NCBI GenBank assembly: GCA_002342255.1
Contig: DDPP01000010.1
Coordinates: forward strand, 1 to 12,787
Direction: 5' to 3'
DNA length: 12,787 nucleotides
DNA from: Micrococcales bacterium UBA2465
Lineage (GTDB): Bacteria; Actinomycetota; Actinomycetes; Actinomycetales; Microbacteriaceae
Positions 1 to 7,050 of this stretch are shown piece after piece; position 1 is the first letter of the stretch, and every line of letters starts with the position of its first letter. Position numbers and translations under genes: made by a program. The notes under the pieces were generated by a model, which was not told the origin of the DNA, ran no database searches, and saw only the letters and a program-made list of their open reading frames with translations.

Positions 1-236
1 GTGGTTACTGTTCCATGTGGGAAACCAATAACTGTACACAAGCGAACATCGCTTCCAGCTAATGCTTTAGCTGAATAAGGAACATCCATGGGCCTAATAC
101 ACATCGCAACTACTTCTGCTTCAAGAGCAGTTTTTATACAGGCATCTAGATCAGCCTGAGTGGACTCAGGCTTGAGCAAGGTGTGATCAATAAGGGAAAC
201 TATCTGTTCTTTGGTGTATCCGCGGTATGAACTCAT
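1..236 (-). CDS. deoC: Deoxyribose-phosphate aldolase, N-terminal part (runs off the window)
   Basis: DeoC cleaves 2-deoxyribose-5-phosphate to glyceraldehyde-3-phosphate and acetaldehyde in cytosolic deoxynucleoside breakdown. Translating the minus strand from the ATG at 236-234 gives 78 codons that stay open to the window edge. Class I DeoC signatures are visible: LIDHTLLKPE at residues 15-24, a CIRP segment at 46-49 where the family usually has CVNP, and CTVIGFPHG at 67-75. The Schiff-base lysine lies in the missing part, so activity cannot be judged here. The gene starts 30 bases after the DUF429 stop on the same strand and is probably co-transcribed with it. The purine-rich GAAGA just before the ATG is a weak ribosome binding site. 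Family assignment is firm; the gene is cut by the window, not visibly broken. Confidence 0.93.
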   Translation of the reverse strand, partial: MSSYRGYTKEQIVSLIDHTLLKPESTQADLDACIKTALEAEVVAMCIRPMDVPYSAKALAGSDVRLCTVIGFPHGTVT

Positions 237-266
237 GTCTTCAGTCTAATTTTAATTAGAAGCTAA

Positions 267-1001
267 CTAGACAAGCTCTTCAACCTGCACGGTGGGAAGT
301 GCTATCCAGCCCTCAACTCGAGCGTTTATCAAATCAGTAGTAGTTGGCAATGTTGCCTTACTAATTGCGGCGGCTCTGGCTGATAGCGCCGCTATCAAAG
401 AATCAAAGGCATCGGTAGAACTCAAAAGATTGTCTTCAAAATCACCCAACTCTAACCAAGGAGCCCGTTCGAGCAGTTGGGATAACAATTTTTTTCTTAT
501 CTCTTCATCGAAGCGATAGCCAGCAGTATTTATGCCCCAGTACCTAAGCGTCGCTCCAGGATAAACCTCAACCATCTCGGCTAAACCTGATCGATCACGA
601 GAAAATCCAGCCTCAACCAGTCTCGCCTGCAACCCTGCACAGCGTAGCGCGGTCATTCCCAGTCGATCGGTAGCTACGCTAAGTGGCCAGCGGCCAGTAA
701 GTCTCTGCAGAAAGCGGTCTGTTTCTCGATACGAGACGTCTCGTCTCCAGTTGATATCTCCAGAAGGTTTGCTTCTCAGGTTCAAATCTGAATGAAGTTT
801 AAGGAATTCAACAAATTGGGTAGGCCACCCCAAAGCGCAGTCAATTCCAATTTTGGTTGCGCCTTGAGCTAATTCAACTATCTCGCTATCGTTGACGCCG
901 AGTTTCAACTCCACTAACTGAGCGCTATTAGCTGACCAGTGAATTCGCGCAAGAGCAGTCCCTTTAGGTTCAGCCGCCAGATCAATTCCAAGAGTGTGCA
1001 C
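267..1001 (-). CDS. DUF429 family protein (predicted RNase H-fold nuclease)
   Basis: A 244-residue soluble protein of the DUF429 family, which has been predicted to adopt an RNase H-like fold; the biological role is not established. Visible family landmarks are GIDLAAEPKG at residues 5-14 (first acidic strand, D7), IGIDCALGWP at 51-60 (D54), YRETDRFL at 91-98, EVYPGATLRYWG at 145-156 (E145), STDAFDSLIAALSARA at 195-210 (D197, D200), and a C-terminal EGWIALP. The spaced acidic residues D7, D54, E145, D197 and D200 could be metal ligands, which is inference. The start is GTG at 1001-999, chosen because GIDLA should lie at the extreme N terminus; no good Shine-Dalgarno precedes it. It lies upstream of deoC on the same strand and divergent from the PadR gene 72 bases away. 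No signal peptide or membrane segment is seen. Confidence 0.82.
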   Translation of the reverse strand: MHTLGIDLAAEPKGTALARIHWSANSAQLVELKLGVNDSEIVELAQGATKIGIDCALGWPTQFVEFLKLHSDLNLRSKPSGDINWRRDVSYRETDRFLQRLTGRWPLSVATDRLGMTALRCAGLQARLVEAGFSRDRSGLAEMVEVYPGATLRYWGINTAGYRFDEEIRKKLLSQLLERAPWLELGDFEDNLLSSTDAFDSLIAALSARAAAISKATLPTTTDLINARVEGWIALPTVQVEELV

Positions 1002-1042
1002 TACTCAAGTCTGGCACCTAGTCAGATTGATTGATGGTAAAT

Positions 1043-1051
1043 TGGTAGCAT
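1043..1051 (+). promoter_or_regulatory. Candidate extended -10 promoter for the PadR-ABC1 kinase unit
   Basis: TGG-TAGCAT has the TGN extended -10 form followed by a TANNNT hexamer at 1046-1051. A start about seven bases later would give a short leader carrying the GGAAGG ribosome site at 1062-1067. No convincing -35 hexamer is seen at 16-18 bases. The whole gap between the divergent genes is only 72 bases, so any control sites for both directions must lie here. It was read by eye only. Confidence 0.38.
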
Positions 1052-1073
1052 CCCTAGTTTTGGAAGGCATGTT

Positions 1074-1634
1074 TTGAGTAATTCATCAACAAAAATGGAC
1101 GTCAGCGATGTTGTAGACGGTCTTCGCGGTTTGATTAGTTCTGCGCTCAGTGGAGTTAGTAAAATCAGCGGTTCAGAGCCAAGCGATTCTGATATGAGAA
1201 TTGCTATCATGACCGTGCTTTCCGGTGGTGCAAAAAATGGCAAAGAAGTTATCCAGCACATTTCCCTATCAAGCGGTGGTAAGTGGGTGCCAAGCTCTTC
1301 AAAAATTTACCCAATGCTTGAAGCTATGACCGACGAAAAATTGGTCGCTATCAAAATTGAAAAAGAGCTGAGGGTATACAGTCTGACCAAAGAAGGTAAG
1401 AAAGCTCTGGAGGAAGCATCCGTCAAAGCGGCCCAAAACCCTGAAATGAAACCTGAAAATGTTCGGAGCAATTCAAAGTTGGAGGCTTCATCAGAAACCC
1501 TCAAAGCTGGAGCGAAGTTAGCTCAGGCACTTAGCCAGGTTGCTCAACACGGAACTCCAGAGCAACAGAAGCGGGCCATCGAGTTGCTGGATAAAACTCG
1601 TCGTCAGATTTACGCAATTCTCTCAGAAGGCTAA
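1074..1634 (+). CDS. PadR-like winged-helix transcriptional regulator
   Basis: A 186-residue protein with a PadR-type winged helix-turn-helix domain at about residues 40-115. The core is readable: MRIAIMTVLSGG (first helix), NGKEVIQHI, then SGGKWVPSSSKIYPMLEAM with the K/RW-P-S-S/G-YP pattern of the PadR recognition helix, followed by the VYSLTKEGKKALEEA wing. The C-terminal part (about 145-186) is helical and probably dimerises, as in PadR proteins. The N-terminal 40 residues are Ser-rich and likely disordered. The start is TTG at 1074, with GGAAGG six bases upstream at 1062-1067; the ATG at 1069 runs straight into TGA, and ATG 1095 is an alternative. It ends 3 bases before the ABC1 kinase start, so the two are co-transcribed and probably translationally coupled. 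The ligand and targets are unknown; autorepression is common in this family. Confidence 0.85.
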   Translation: MSNSSTKMDVSDVVDGLRGLISSALSGVSKISGSEPSDSDMRIAIMTVLSGGAKNGKEVIQHISLSSGGKWVPSSSKIYPMLEAMTDEKLVAIKIEKELRVYSLTKEGKKALEEASVKAAQNPEMKPENVRSNSKLEASSETLKAGAKLAQALSQVAQHGTPEQQKRAIELLDKTRRQIYAILSEG

Positions 1635-1637
1635 GCC

Positions 1638-3332
1638 GTGCTAGCTGAATCACAAAGTGATTCAAATAAAAACCAGGCCGCACTTAAGGCTAGGTATCGA
1701 CGAATCATGCGATTTGCCACAGCGGTGCTTGTGCAAACCTGGTGGTTTGAATTAGCGCTGCCTAGTTTAGGGCTCAGGAAAATATCCGCCAAGGGGCGAA
1801 TCAAGAGGTTGAGCCGACAGGCTAGGAGATTTCATGATTTAGCCGCATCCCTTGGCGGACTGATGATTAAGCTCGGCCAATATCTTTCTTCTCGGCTTGA
1901 TGTTCTACCCGAAGCCATAACCAAGGAACTAGAGGGTTTGCAAGACGAGGTGAAACCAGAAAACATCGCCGAAATCAAACTACAGATTGCAAAAGAGCTT
2001 GGCTTACCAGTTGACGAAGCCTTCAGTTGGTTTGATGAGATACCCATTGCTGCAGCTTCGCTAGGGCAAGCGCACCGAGCAAAACTTTCACCACTACTTG
2101 CTGAACTAACTGGATTTGAAGATATTGTGGTGAAAATACTTAGGCCAGGCATTGAAGAGATAGTCGAAGTTGACATAAAGGCCCTTCGTCGTGTGGGATC
2201 TATCGTTTCAAGGATCAAACTAGTTTCTAGACGAGCTAATGCCCCGCTGCTAGTAGAAGAATTTGCCGAAACCAGCTTCCAAGAAATCAACTACCTGCAT
2301 GAAGCAGAGAACCTAAATCGATTTAGGGAAAACTTCCTAGACGATTCCAAGGTATCCACTCCAGAGATTGTTTGGGAAAGAACCTCTAAACGAGTGCTTA
2401 CCCTGAGTGATGTCTCCGCGATAAAGATAACTGACGTTGATGCCCTAACTGCAGCGGGTATTGATTCCAACGCGGTTGCGGCTGAACTTGCTCGCATCTC
2501 CTTTCAGCAATACTTCATTACTGGCTTTTTCCATGCCGATCCTCACCCTGGCAACATTTTCGTAAAACCTGACCATGCTAATCTGGGTGATTTCACGCTT
2601 ATCTTCATCGACTTTGGCATGATGGGTGAAATTACTCCTCAGGTGAGAAGTGATTTACAGCGTCTGCTAATCGCACTAGCTGCCAGAGATCCCAAGGCTT
2701 GTCTTGAGGCAACGCAAAGACTAAAGTTCTTACTTCCAAGTGCTGATGAGGTCGAGTTAGAACGAGCTTTCACCGAATTGTTTGACCGGTTCGGTGGCCT
2801 GTCAGTATCTGATCTGATAAAGACCGACCCCAAAGAAGTAAGAGATTTAGCTCTGGAATACAGTCAAATCCTCAGGACCCTACCTTTTCAACTTCCAGAA
2901 AATTTCTTACTGCTATTCAGATCGCTGTCTCTAATCTCCGGTGTCACCAGCTCACTCAACCGAGAGTTCAATCTTTGGGATGCTGTTGACCCATTTGCTC
3001 AAACCCTGCTCTCCCAGGGTGGTGGAGTGCTTCGATCTCTTGCAAACCAAGCAGTGAGCACTGTTGTTGCATTGGCTGGACTGCCTAGGAGAATCGACTC
3101 ACTTGTGAACAGAGCCGAGAAGGGTAATTTGGCAACTCGCGCACCGGAAACAGAAAAGCGAATCAGAATTCTCGGCTCAGGTCTTTCAAGGCTGACAATG
3201 GCCATCACTTTCTCGACTTTACTTCTAGCAGGAATTTATCTTCGCAGCCGTGGTGATGAGTTAGGGAATTACCTTTTAGGTATCTCAGTGATTCCTCTAG
3301 TTGGAGCTATCGGCATAGCTAGCGGCAAATAA
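1638..3332 (+). CDS. ABC1/AarF/UbiB-type atypical protein kinase, membrane-associated
   Basis: A 564-residue member of the ABC1 (ADCK/UbiB) atypical kinase family. The hallmarks are KLGQ at 78-81 in the family-specific N-terminal extension, the Ala-rich nucleotide loop AAASLGQAHRA at 138-148, the invariant Lys K166 in VVKILRPG, SFQEINYLHEAEN at 213-225, the catalytic segment HADPHPGN at 299-306 and the metal-binding DFG at 325-327. All key residues are present, so it should be an active ATPase/kinase. Two hydrophobic helices at about 518-535 and 543-561 form a C-terminal membrane anchor. In proteobacteria UbiB supports ubiquinone synthesis; actinobacteria use menaquinone, so the substrate here is open (quinone or lipid handling is inference). 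The start is GTG at 1638 with AGAAGG eight bases upstream, inside the end of the PadR gene. It is the second gene of a two-gene unit. Confidence 0.92.
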   Translation: MLAESQSDSNKNQAALKARYRRIMRFATAVLVQTWWFELALPSLGLRKISAKGRIKRLSRQARRFHDLAASLGGLMIKLGQYLSSRLDVLPEAITKELEGLQDEVKPENIAEIKLQIAKELGLPVDEAFSWFDEIPIAAASLGQAHRAKLSPLLAELTGFEDIVVKILRPGIEEIVEVDIKALRRVGSIVSRIKLVSRRANAPLLVEEFAETSFQEINYLHEAENLNRFRENFLDDSKVSTPEIVWERTSKRVLTLSDVSAIKITDVDALTAAGIDSNAVAAELARISFQQYFITGFFHADPHPGNIFVKPDHANLGDFTLIFIDFGMMGEITPQVRSDLQRLLIALAARDPKACLEATQRLKFLLPSADEVELERAFTELFDRFGGLSVSDLIKTDPKEVRDLALEYSQILRTLPFQLPENFLLLFRSLSLISGVTSSLNREFNLWDAVDPFAQTLLSQGGGVLRSLANQAVSTVVALAGLPRRIDSLVNRAEKGNLATRAPETEKRIRILGSGLSRLTMAITFSTLLLAGIYLRSRGDELGNYLLGISVIPLVGAIGIASGK

Positions 3333-3364
3333 AAAACCTCCAAAAAAAATTTGAAGGTTCTTTG
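3331..3364 (-). terminator. Hairpin terminator between the ABC1 kinase gene and tRNA-Ala
   Basis: Arms AACCTCC (3335-3341) and GAAGGTT (3353-3359) form a 7-bp stem with one wobble and an A/T-rich loop. Read on the minus strand the stem is followed by six T, a good intrinsic terminator for the tRNA transcript. Read on the plus strand the tail is CTTTGT, weaker, but the same hairpin could also stop the kinase transcript, whose stop codon lies just before it. A shared bidirectional terminator for convergent units is the simplest reading. Confidence 0.7.
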
Positions 3365-3367
3365 TAG

Positions 3368-3440
3368 TGGACCTAAGGGGACTTGAACCCCTGACCCCCT
3401 GCATGCCATGCAGGTGCGCTACCAGCTGCGCCATAGGCCC
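3368..3440 (-). tRNA. tRNA-Ala, anticodon GGC
   Basis: The 73-nt minus-strand sequence folds as a standard cloverleaf: acceptor GGGCCTA with TAGGTCC, D stem GCGC/GCGC with loop AGCTGGTA, anticodon stem CCTGC/GCAGG with loop ATGGCAT, variable region GGGTC, and T arm AGGGG-TTCAAGT-CCCCT. The anticodon is GGC, reading GCC and GCU. The acceptor carries the G3-U70 wobble, the alanine identity element, with A73 as discriminator. The 3' CCA is not encoded (the next bases are CTA). It begins 18 bases after the rsfS stop, so it may be processed from the same transcript; a TAATCT at 3458-3453 could be a separate -10 but lacks a matching -35. A terminator follows. Confidence 0.97.
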
Positions 3441-3458
3441 TAGAACTTCTCTAGATTA

Positions 3459-3809
3459 CTACAGTTTTACAACCGGAGCATCCTTCCAAAGGCGCTCGAT
3501 GTCATAGAACATACGGTCTTGCTCGTGCATCACGTGCACGATGATGTCGCCGAAGTCCATCAGTATCCAGCGTCCAGTTTCTTTACCCTCTTTACGAAGC
3601 AATTTGTATTTAGCTTCATGCATCTTTTCTTCAATACCATCGGCAATAGAGGCAACCTGTCTTTCGTTTCTGCCAGAGGCAAAAAGAAAAACATCGGTTA
3701 ATACAAAGGGTTTAGAAACATCCAGTGCCACTAGATTCTCCGCCACTTTATCTTCAGCTGCGGCTGCAGCTATCTTGGTCATGGCAATAGCTTTATCAGA
3801 TGCGGTCAA
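3459..3809 (-). CDS. rsfS: Ribosomal silencing factor RsfS
   Basis: A 116-residue cytosolic protein of the RsfS/Iojap family. It binds uL14 on the 50S subunit and blocks joining with 30S when nutrients are short. Family landmarks are ENLVALDVSKPFVLTDVFLF (residues 24-43), GRNERQVASIADGIEEKM (46-63), GRWILMDFGDIIVHVM (78-93) and FYDIERLWKDA (100-110). Length is normal. The start is TTG at 3809-3807, giving MTAS as expected for actinobacterial RsfS; an in-frame ATG at 3782 would remove the first helix. The ribosome site is a weak A/G-rich stretch, and the gene begins 11 bases after the upstream stop, so coupling with the preceding gene is likely. The pairing with nadD upstream is widely conserved in bacteria. 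Confidence 0.94.
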   Translation of the reverse strand: MTASDKAIAMTKIAAAAAEDKVAENLVALDVSKPFVLTDVFLFASGRNERQVASIADGIEEKMHEAKYKLLRKEGKETGRWILMDFGDIIVHVMHEQDRMFYDIERLWKDAPVVKL

Positions 3810-3820
3810 GTTGTTCTTTC

Positions 3821-4369
3821 TTAGCTGTGGGTGATTAGGTATAGGGCTGTGCCACCAGCTAGAAGTATTGCAGCAAATGATGCTAACAAAATTGAAACAA
3901 CTGGATTCAAACCTCGGTGAGCCCCACCAGGAAGACCAGGTTGATTAGAGGTCTTAGCTAAAACACTTGAAACTCTAACTGGTGGAATACCTGGAATGTA
4001 ATTCTTCTGCGCATCTTTATCTAGATCTTCATCAGAGTTATCCAACTGAATGATGTCAATTTCACTGGTAACGGTAATCAGAGCGCTGACGTCAATGCTT
4101 CCAGTCGTAACGATTTCACCGGCTTCAGTGAACACTGTTCCACCAGTAGTGATATCAGGTGGTGTTTCAACAACAATGTTTGTGGTCGGTATAGCACCGG
4201 TTAGAACTGTAGGAACTTTGAAGATAGGGTTTCCATCTTCATCTAGCTCCACTTGCTTTACGGTTTCTTCAACCACTTTTTGTTCAGCTTGAGCCTGTTG
4301 GCGAGCAATAGCTTCAGCCTGTTCACGCAAGGCTTTTCTAGTTAGCGGTTGGTTAGGAATATCAGTCAT
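3821..4369 (-). CDS. Hypothetical protein with one C-terminal membrane helix (between nadD and rsfS)
   Basis: A 182-residue protein I cannot assign to a named family. Residues 8-40 are a charged, Gln/Glu/Ala-rich helix beginning with [18 protein letters not shown], probably a coiled coil. Residues 40-150 are Thr/Val/Ile/Asp-rich with low-complexity stretches and an acidic patch ([10 protein letters not shown] at 110-119). Residues 156-179 form one strong hydrophobic helix followed by only three residues. This is tail-anchored topology with most of the protein in the cytosol, or less likely outside. The start is ATG at 4369-4367, overlapping the nadD stop by 8 bases (ATGACTGA), which indicates coupling; an in-frame start at 4414 would extend it inside nadD with a non-conserved-looking leader. 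Its place between nadD and rsfS suggests a housekeeping setting, but no function is implied. Confidence 0.78.
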   Translation of the reverse strand: MTDIPNQPLTRKALREQAEAIARQQAQAEQKVVEETVKQVELDEDGNPIFKVPTVLTGAIPTTNIVVETPPDITTGGTVFTEAGEIVTTGSIDVSALITVTSEIDIIQLDNSDEDLDKDAQKNYIPGIPPVRVSSVLAKTSNQPGLPGGAHRGLNPVVSILLASFAAILLAGGTALYLITHS

Positions 4370-4952
4370 GGTTACCGTAAAGCTTGTTCTTAGCAATGTA
4401 TTGCACAACACCATCTGGCACTAGATACCAAACTGGGTTCCCACCTTCAACTCTGGCCCTAACATCTGTAGATGAAATAGCTAGAGCTGGAATCTCCAAA
4501 GAAGATATAGCTCCCTCTGGAGCAGTAGGAATGGTTAGGTTGTGACCTGGCCTACTCACAGCAACAAAGTGAGCCAGTGACCAAAGTTTTTCGACTTCTT
4601 TCCAAGCCAAGATTTGAGCAATAGCGTCGGCACCAGAAATGAATACTAGATCTGCATCTGGATAAAGCTCTTTCATTTCAGTCAAAGTGTCTACCGTGTA
4701 GGTGTCTCCCCCACGGTCAATGTCAATTCTGGAAACCTTGAATCTGGGGTTGGAAGCAGTTGCAATAACTGTCATCAAATAGCGGTGTTCAGCTTCAGTT
4801 ACATTCTCTTTTTGGTAAGGAGTTCCAGTCGGAACGAAAACCACTTCGTCTAGTTTGAAGGCGTTGGCAACCTCACTAGCTGCAACCAAGTGACCGTTGT
4901 GAATAGGGTCAAAGGTTCCACCCATGACTCCAATTCTCTTTTTTACGGTCAA
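4362..4952 (-). CDS. nadD: Nicotinate-nucleotide adenylyltransferase
   Basis: NadD joins nicotinate mononucleotide to AMP from ATP, giving deamido-NAD in the cytosolic NAD pathway. The 196-residue protein has the nucleotidyltransferase motif [11 protein letters not shown] at 11-21 (both histidines present), the PTGTPYQKE substrate segment at 41-49, [10 protein letters not shown] at 81-90, FISGADA at 104-110, and the C-terminal ISSTDVR at 159-165 that binds ATP phosphate. The start is TTG at 4952-4950, preceded by AAGGA nine bases away; ATG 4925 would delete the strand leading into the first motif and is unlikely. It lies 12 bases after the small membrane gene and overlaps the next gene by 8 bases, so it sits inside an operon. 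In many actinobacteria proB and proA lie between obgE and nadD; they are absent here. Confidence 0.96.
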   Translation of the reverse strand: MTVKKRIGVMGGTFDPIHNGHLVAASEVANAFKLDEVVFVPTGTPYQKENVTEAEHRYLMTVIATASNPRFKVSRIDIDRGGDTYTVDTLTEMKELYPDADLVFISGADAIAQILAWKEVEKLWSLAHFVAVSRPGHNLTIPTAPEGAISSLEIPALAISSTDVRARVEGGNPVWYLVPDGVVQYIAKNKLYGNHD

Positions 4953-4964
4953 AGGCTTCGATCC

Positions 4965-5150
4965 TTAGTGTGAAGAGTTAGAGTCTTTTACTTTGTGTTC
5001 GTGACGGTTAGCCACATCACGATAAGACCAGGTAACAATAACCAGCAGAGTGAAGATGGTGAAGGCAATCAGTCCAAAGAAGAAAGCAGGAAAAGGTAGT
5101 TCAACGCCACCTTCTTCAGTCATGCGCATCAAAGTCTCTGCAAATCTCAT
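4965..5150 (-). CDS. Small single-pass membrane protein upstream of nadD
   Basis: A 61-residue protein: a short polar N terminus (1-17), one hydrophobic helix at about 18-41 (PFPAFFFGLIAFTIFTLLVI), then a cytoplasm-like tail with WSYRDVANRHEHK at 41-53 and a polar end. I recognise this pattern from small conserved hypothetical proteins at the same place in Microbacteriaceae, but no function is known to me. It is a real gene rather than a chance frame because GAGGAG lies seven bases before the ATG, the hydrophobic block is well placed, and the positive-inside rule fits the tail. It starts 45 bases after the obgE stop and ends 12 bases before nadD, so it shares the nadD transcript. Confidence 0.8.
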   Translation of the reverse strand: MRFAETLMRMTEEGGVELPFPAFFFGLIAFTIFTLLVIVTWSYRDVANRHEHKVKDSNSSH

Positions 5151-5178
5151 TGTTTATCTCCTCGAATTCAATAGAACA

Positions 5179-5187
5179 AATCTACCA
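5179..5187 (-). promoter_or_regulatory. Candidate extended -10 element ahead of the small membrane gene and nadD
   Basis: On the minus strand TGG-TAGATT (hexamer 5184-5179) matches the extended -10 form seen before the PadR gene. It lies in the 45-base gap after obgE, with the GAGGAG ribosome site downstream. No clear -35 hexamer is present, and the genes could equally be served by readthrough from obgE. Confidence 0.3.
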
Positions 5188-5195
5188 GTTATGCC

Positions 5196-6710
5196 CTAGT
5201 TCTCAGGGTTTTCAGTCTCAGGAAAGACTGGATTGCCCTCTTTTTCCATTTCAGCTCTTAAGGCTGCTCTGGCATCCATCATCTCTTTGTATTCACGCTT
5301 ACGTTCTGGTGTGGTTCTACGGTCATTGGTATCTAGACGAGCGTCATAACCTCTAGGACCAGCAATAAGTTCACCCGCAGAAGCAATAGTTGGCTCCCAG
5401 TCAAAGATGACACCCTTCTGACCTTCACCGATCACAACTGCAGAACCAGCAACAGCACCAGCTTTCAACAAGGCATCTTCAACACCAAGTTTGGCCAAAC
5501 GATCTCCCAAGAAACCAACCGCCTCTTCGTTACCGAACATGGTTTGGGCAACCCACCGTTCAGGTTTAGAGCCAACTACTCGGAAGATTTCTTCGCCTTC
5601 ATACTCCTCACGGGTAACTGTGAATTTAGAATCTTCGCGACGAAGGTTCATCAACTGAATTCTAGGTTTGGCTGGAACATTAGCTTTATCAGCACGATCT
5701 TGTTTCACAAGTTCAGCTAGAGCAAAGTTAAGTTCACGAAGTCCTTCGTGGCTAACCGCTGAAATAAGGAATACTCGGTAGCCCCTCGCTTCCAGATCTG
5801 CTTTAACAAACTCAGCTAGTTCTCTAGCTTCAGGAACATCCACTTTATTTAGGGCAACCAGCTGTGGTCTATCCAGAAGTGGCTTCTCCCCTGCAGGAAC
5901 TTCATACTTGGCAAGCTCGTTAAGAATCAGATCTAAATCGCTAATTGGATCGCGGTTAGGTTCTAAAGTTGCACAGTCCAAAACGTGCAGCAGTGCAGCA
6001 CATCTTTCCACGTGTCTTAGGAACTGAAGACCTAAACCTTTACCTTCGCTGGCACCTTCAATAAGACCTGGTACGTCAGCAACAGTAAATCTGGTGTCTC
6101 CTGCTTGGACAACACCAAGGTTCGGATGAAGGGTTGTGAACGGGTAATCGGCAATCTTTGGCTTTGCTGAAGAGATAGCAGCAATCAAAGAAGATTTACC
6201 AGCAGATGGATATCCAACCAGTGCGACATCAGCAACTGATTTGAGTTCAAGGATGATATCCCCACTCCAACCAGGAACTCCAAGTAGGGCAAAACCAGGA
6301 GCTTTACGCTTTGAAGAAGCAAGAGCTGCGTTACCTAAACCGCCTTGACCACCTTCAGCAACCAGCAATTCCATGCCAGCTTCATCCAAGTCAGCAATCA
6401 ACTTTCCGTTACGGTCTTTCACCACAGTTCCAATTGGAACAGGCAGAGTTACGTCTTTACCGGTGGCACCGTTTCTGAAATCTCCTGCACCATCACCACC
6501 ATCGCCACCGGCACGGTGGGGACTGAAGTGATATTCAAGCAGTGTGGTTACGTTTGGGTCTGCAACTAGTTTGATTGAACCACCGTTACCACCATCGGCA
6601 CCATCTGGGCCAGCAAGCGGCTTAAACTTTTCACGTCTAACCGAAACACAACCATCGCCACCGTTACCAGCGCGTAAGTGAAGAGTCACTTGGTCAACAA
6701 ATGTAACCAT
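5196..6710 (-). CDS. obgE: Obg/CgtA GTPase with C-terminal OCT domain
   Basis: Obg is a ribosome-associated GTPase acting late in 50S subunit assembly and linked to stress signalling. In order: the glycine-rich Obg fold at 2-158 (repeated GG motifs such as GADGGNGGS and [10 protein letters not shown]), the GTPase domain at about 160-335 with P-loop GYPSAGKSS (166-174), switch [14 protein letters not shown] (212-215), NKVD (288-291) and ISA (316-318), then the OCT domain at about 370-440 ([11 protein letters not shown] to GVIFDWEP). A charged, probably disordered tail of about 60 residues follows, giving 504 residues, longer than the minimal family but usual for actinobacterial Obg. The start is ATG at 6710 with AAGGAG six bases upstream. 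It follows rpmA after a hairpin, so it may be partly insulated from the ribosomal protein transcript. Confidence 0.97.
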   Translation of the reverse strand: MVTFVDQVTLHLRAGNGGDGCVSVRREKFKPLAGPDGADGGNGGSIKLVADPNVTTLLEYHFSPHRAGGDGGDGAGDFRNGATGKDVTLPVPIGTVVKDRNGKLIADLDEAGMELLVAEGGQGGLGNAALASSKRKAPGFALLGVPGWSGDIILELKSVADVALVGYPSAGKSSLIAAISSAKPKIADYPFTTLHPNLGVVQAGDTRFTVADVPGLIEGASEGKGLGLQFLRHVERCAALLHVLDCATLEPNRDPISDLDLILNELAKYEVPAGEKPLLDRPQLVALNKVDVPEARELAEFVKADLEARGYRVFLISAVSHEGLRELNFALAELVKQDRADKANVPAKPRIQLMNLRREDSKFTVTREEYEGEEIFRVVGSKPERWVAQTMFGNEEAVGFLGDRLAKLGVEDALLKAGAVAGSAVVIGEGQKGVIFDWEPTIASAGELIAGPRGYDARLDTNDRRTTPERKREYKEMMDARAALRAEMEKEGNPVFPETENPEN

Positions 6711-6731
6711 CAGAACTCCTTCATAAACATA

Positions 6732-6759
6732 AACAGGCGAGCAATAATGCTCGCCTGTT
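6732..6759 (-). terminator. 12-bp perfect hairpin between rpmA and obgE (terminator or attenuator)
   Basis: Arms AACAGGCGAGCA (6732-6743) and TGCTCGCCTGTT (6748-6759) pair perfectly around a 4-base loop. On the minus strand the stem is followed by TTTATGTTTATG, a broken U-rich tail. This suits partial rho-independent termination after rplU-rpmA, letting a fraction of transcripts continue into obgE, whose ribosome site starts only a few bases further on. Equally it could be a processing or mRNA-stabilising stem. Confidence 0.72.
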
Positions 6760-6776
6760 AATTAAAACTTTTCAGC

Positions 6777-7031
6777 TTAGGCTGCGACAACCACGTTTAC
6801 TACTTTGCGGCCGCCCTTTTCAGCGAACTCAACTGCACCGGCAGCTAGAGCGAACAGAGTGTCGTCTTTGCCGCGGCCAACGTTGCGACCTGGGTGGAAG
6901 TGTGTGCCACGCTGACGGACCAAGATCTCGCCTGCGTTAACTTCTTGGCCAGCGTAACGCTTAACACCTAGACGTTGAGCATTGGAGTCTCTACCGTTTC
7001 TGGTTGAGGAAACACCTTTTTTGGATGCCAT
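6777..7031 (-). CDS. rpmA: 50S ribosomal protein bL27
   Basis: bL27 sits at the 50S peptidyl-transferase centre and its N-terminal tail helps tRNA binding. The 84-residue protein is full length, with [22 protein letters not shown] (4-25) and [15 protein letters not shown] (35-49) followed by [13 protein letters not shown]. The N terminus reads MASKKG where many bacteria have MAHKKG. There is no N-terminal extension of the type cleaved in Firmicutes. The start is ATG at 7031 with GGAG nine bases before it. It follows rplU by 19 bases and shares its transcript. Confidence 0.98.
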   Translation of the reverse strand: MASKKGVSSTRNGRDSNAQRLGVKRYAGQEVNAGEILVRQRGTHFHPGRNVGRGKDDTLFALAAGAVEFAEKGGRKVVNVVVAA

Positions 7032-7050
7032 TTTGCTTTACTCCTTTGCC

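Noticed and set aside
1069..1076. ATG at 1069 as the start of the PadR gene
   Set aside because: It reads ATG-TTT-TGA and stops at once; it is also one base from the GGAAGG site. TTG at 1074 is correctly spaced.
3541..3834. A 97-codon plus-strand open frame opposite rsfS
   Set aside because: Antisense to a conserved gene, with no family similarity; it is a by-product of rsfS codon use.
4370..4414. Longer N terminus for the tail-anchored hypothetical protein, starting at 4414
   Set aside because: The extra 15 residues lie wholly within the nadD coding region and the ATG at 4369 forms a standard 8-base coupling overlap.
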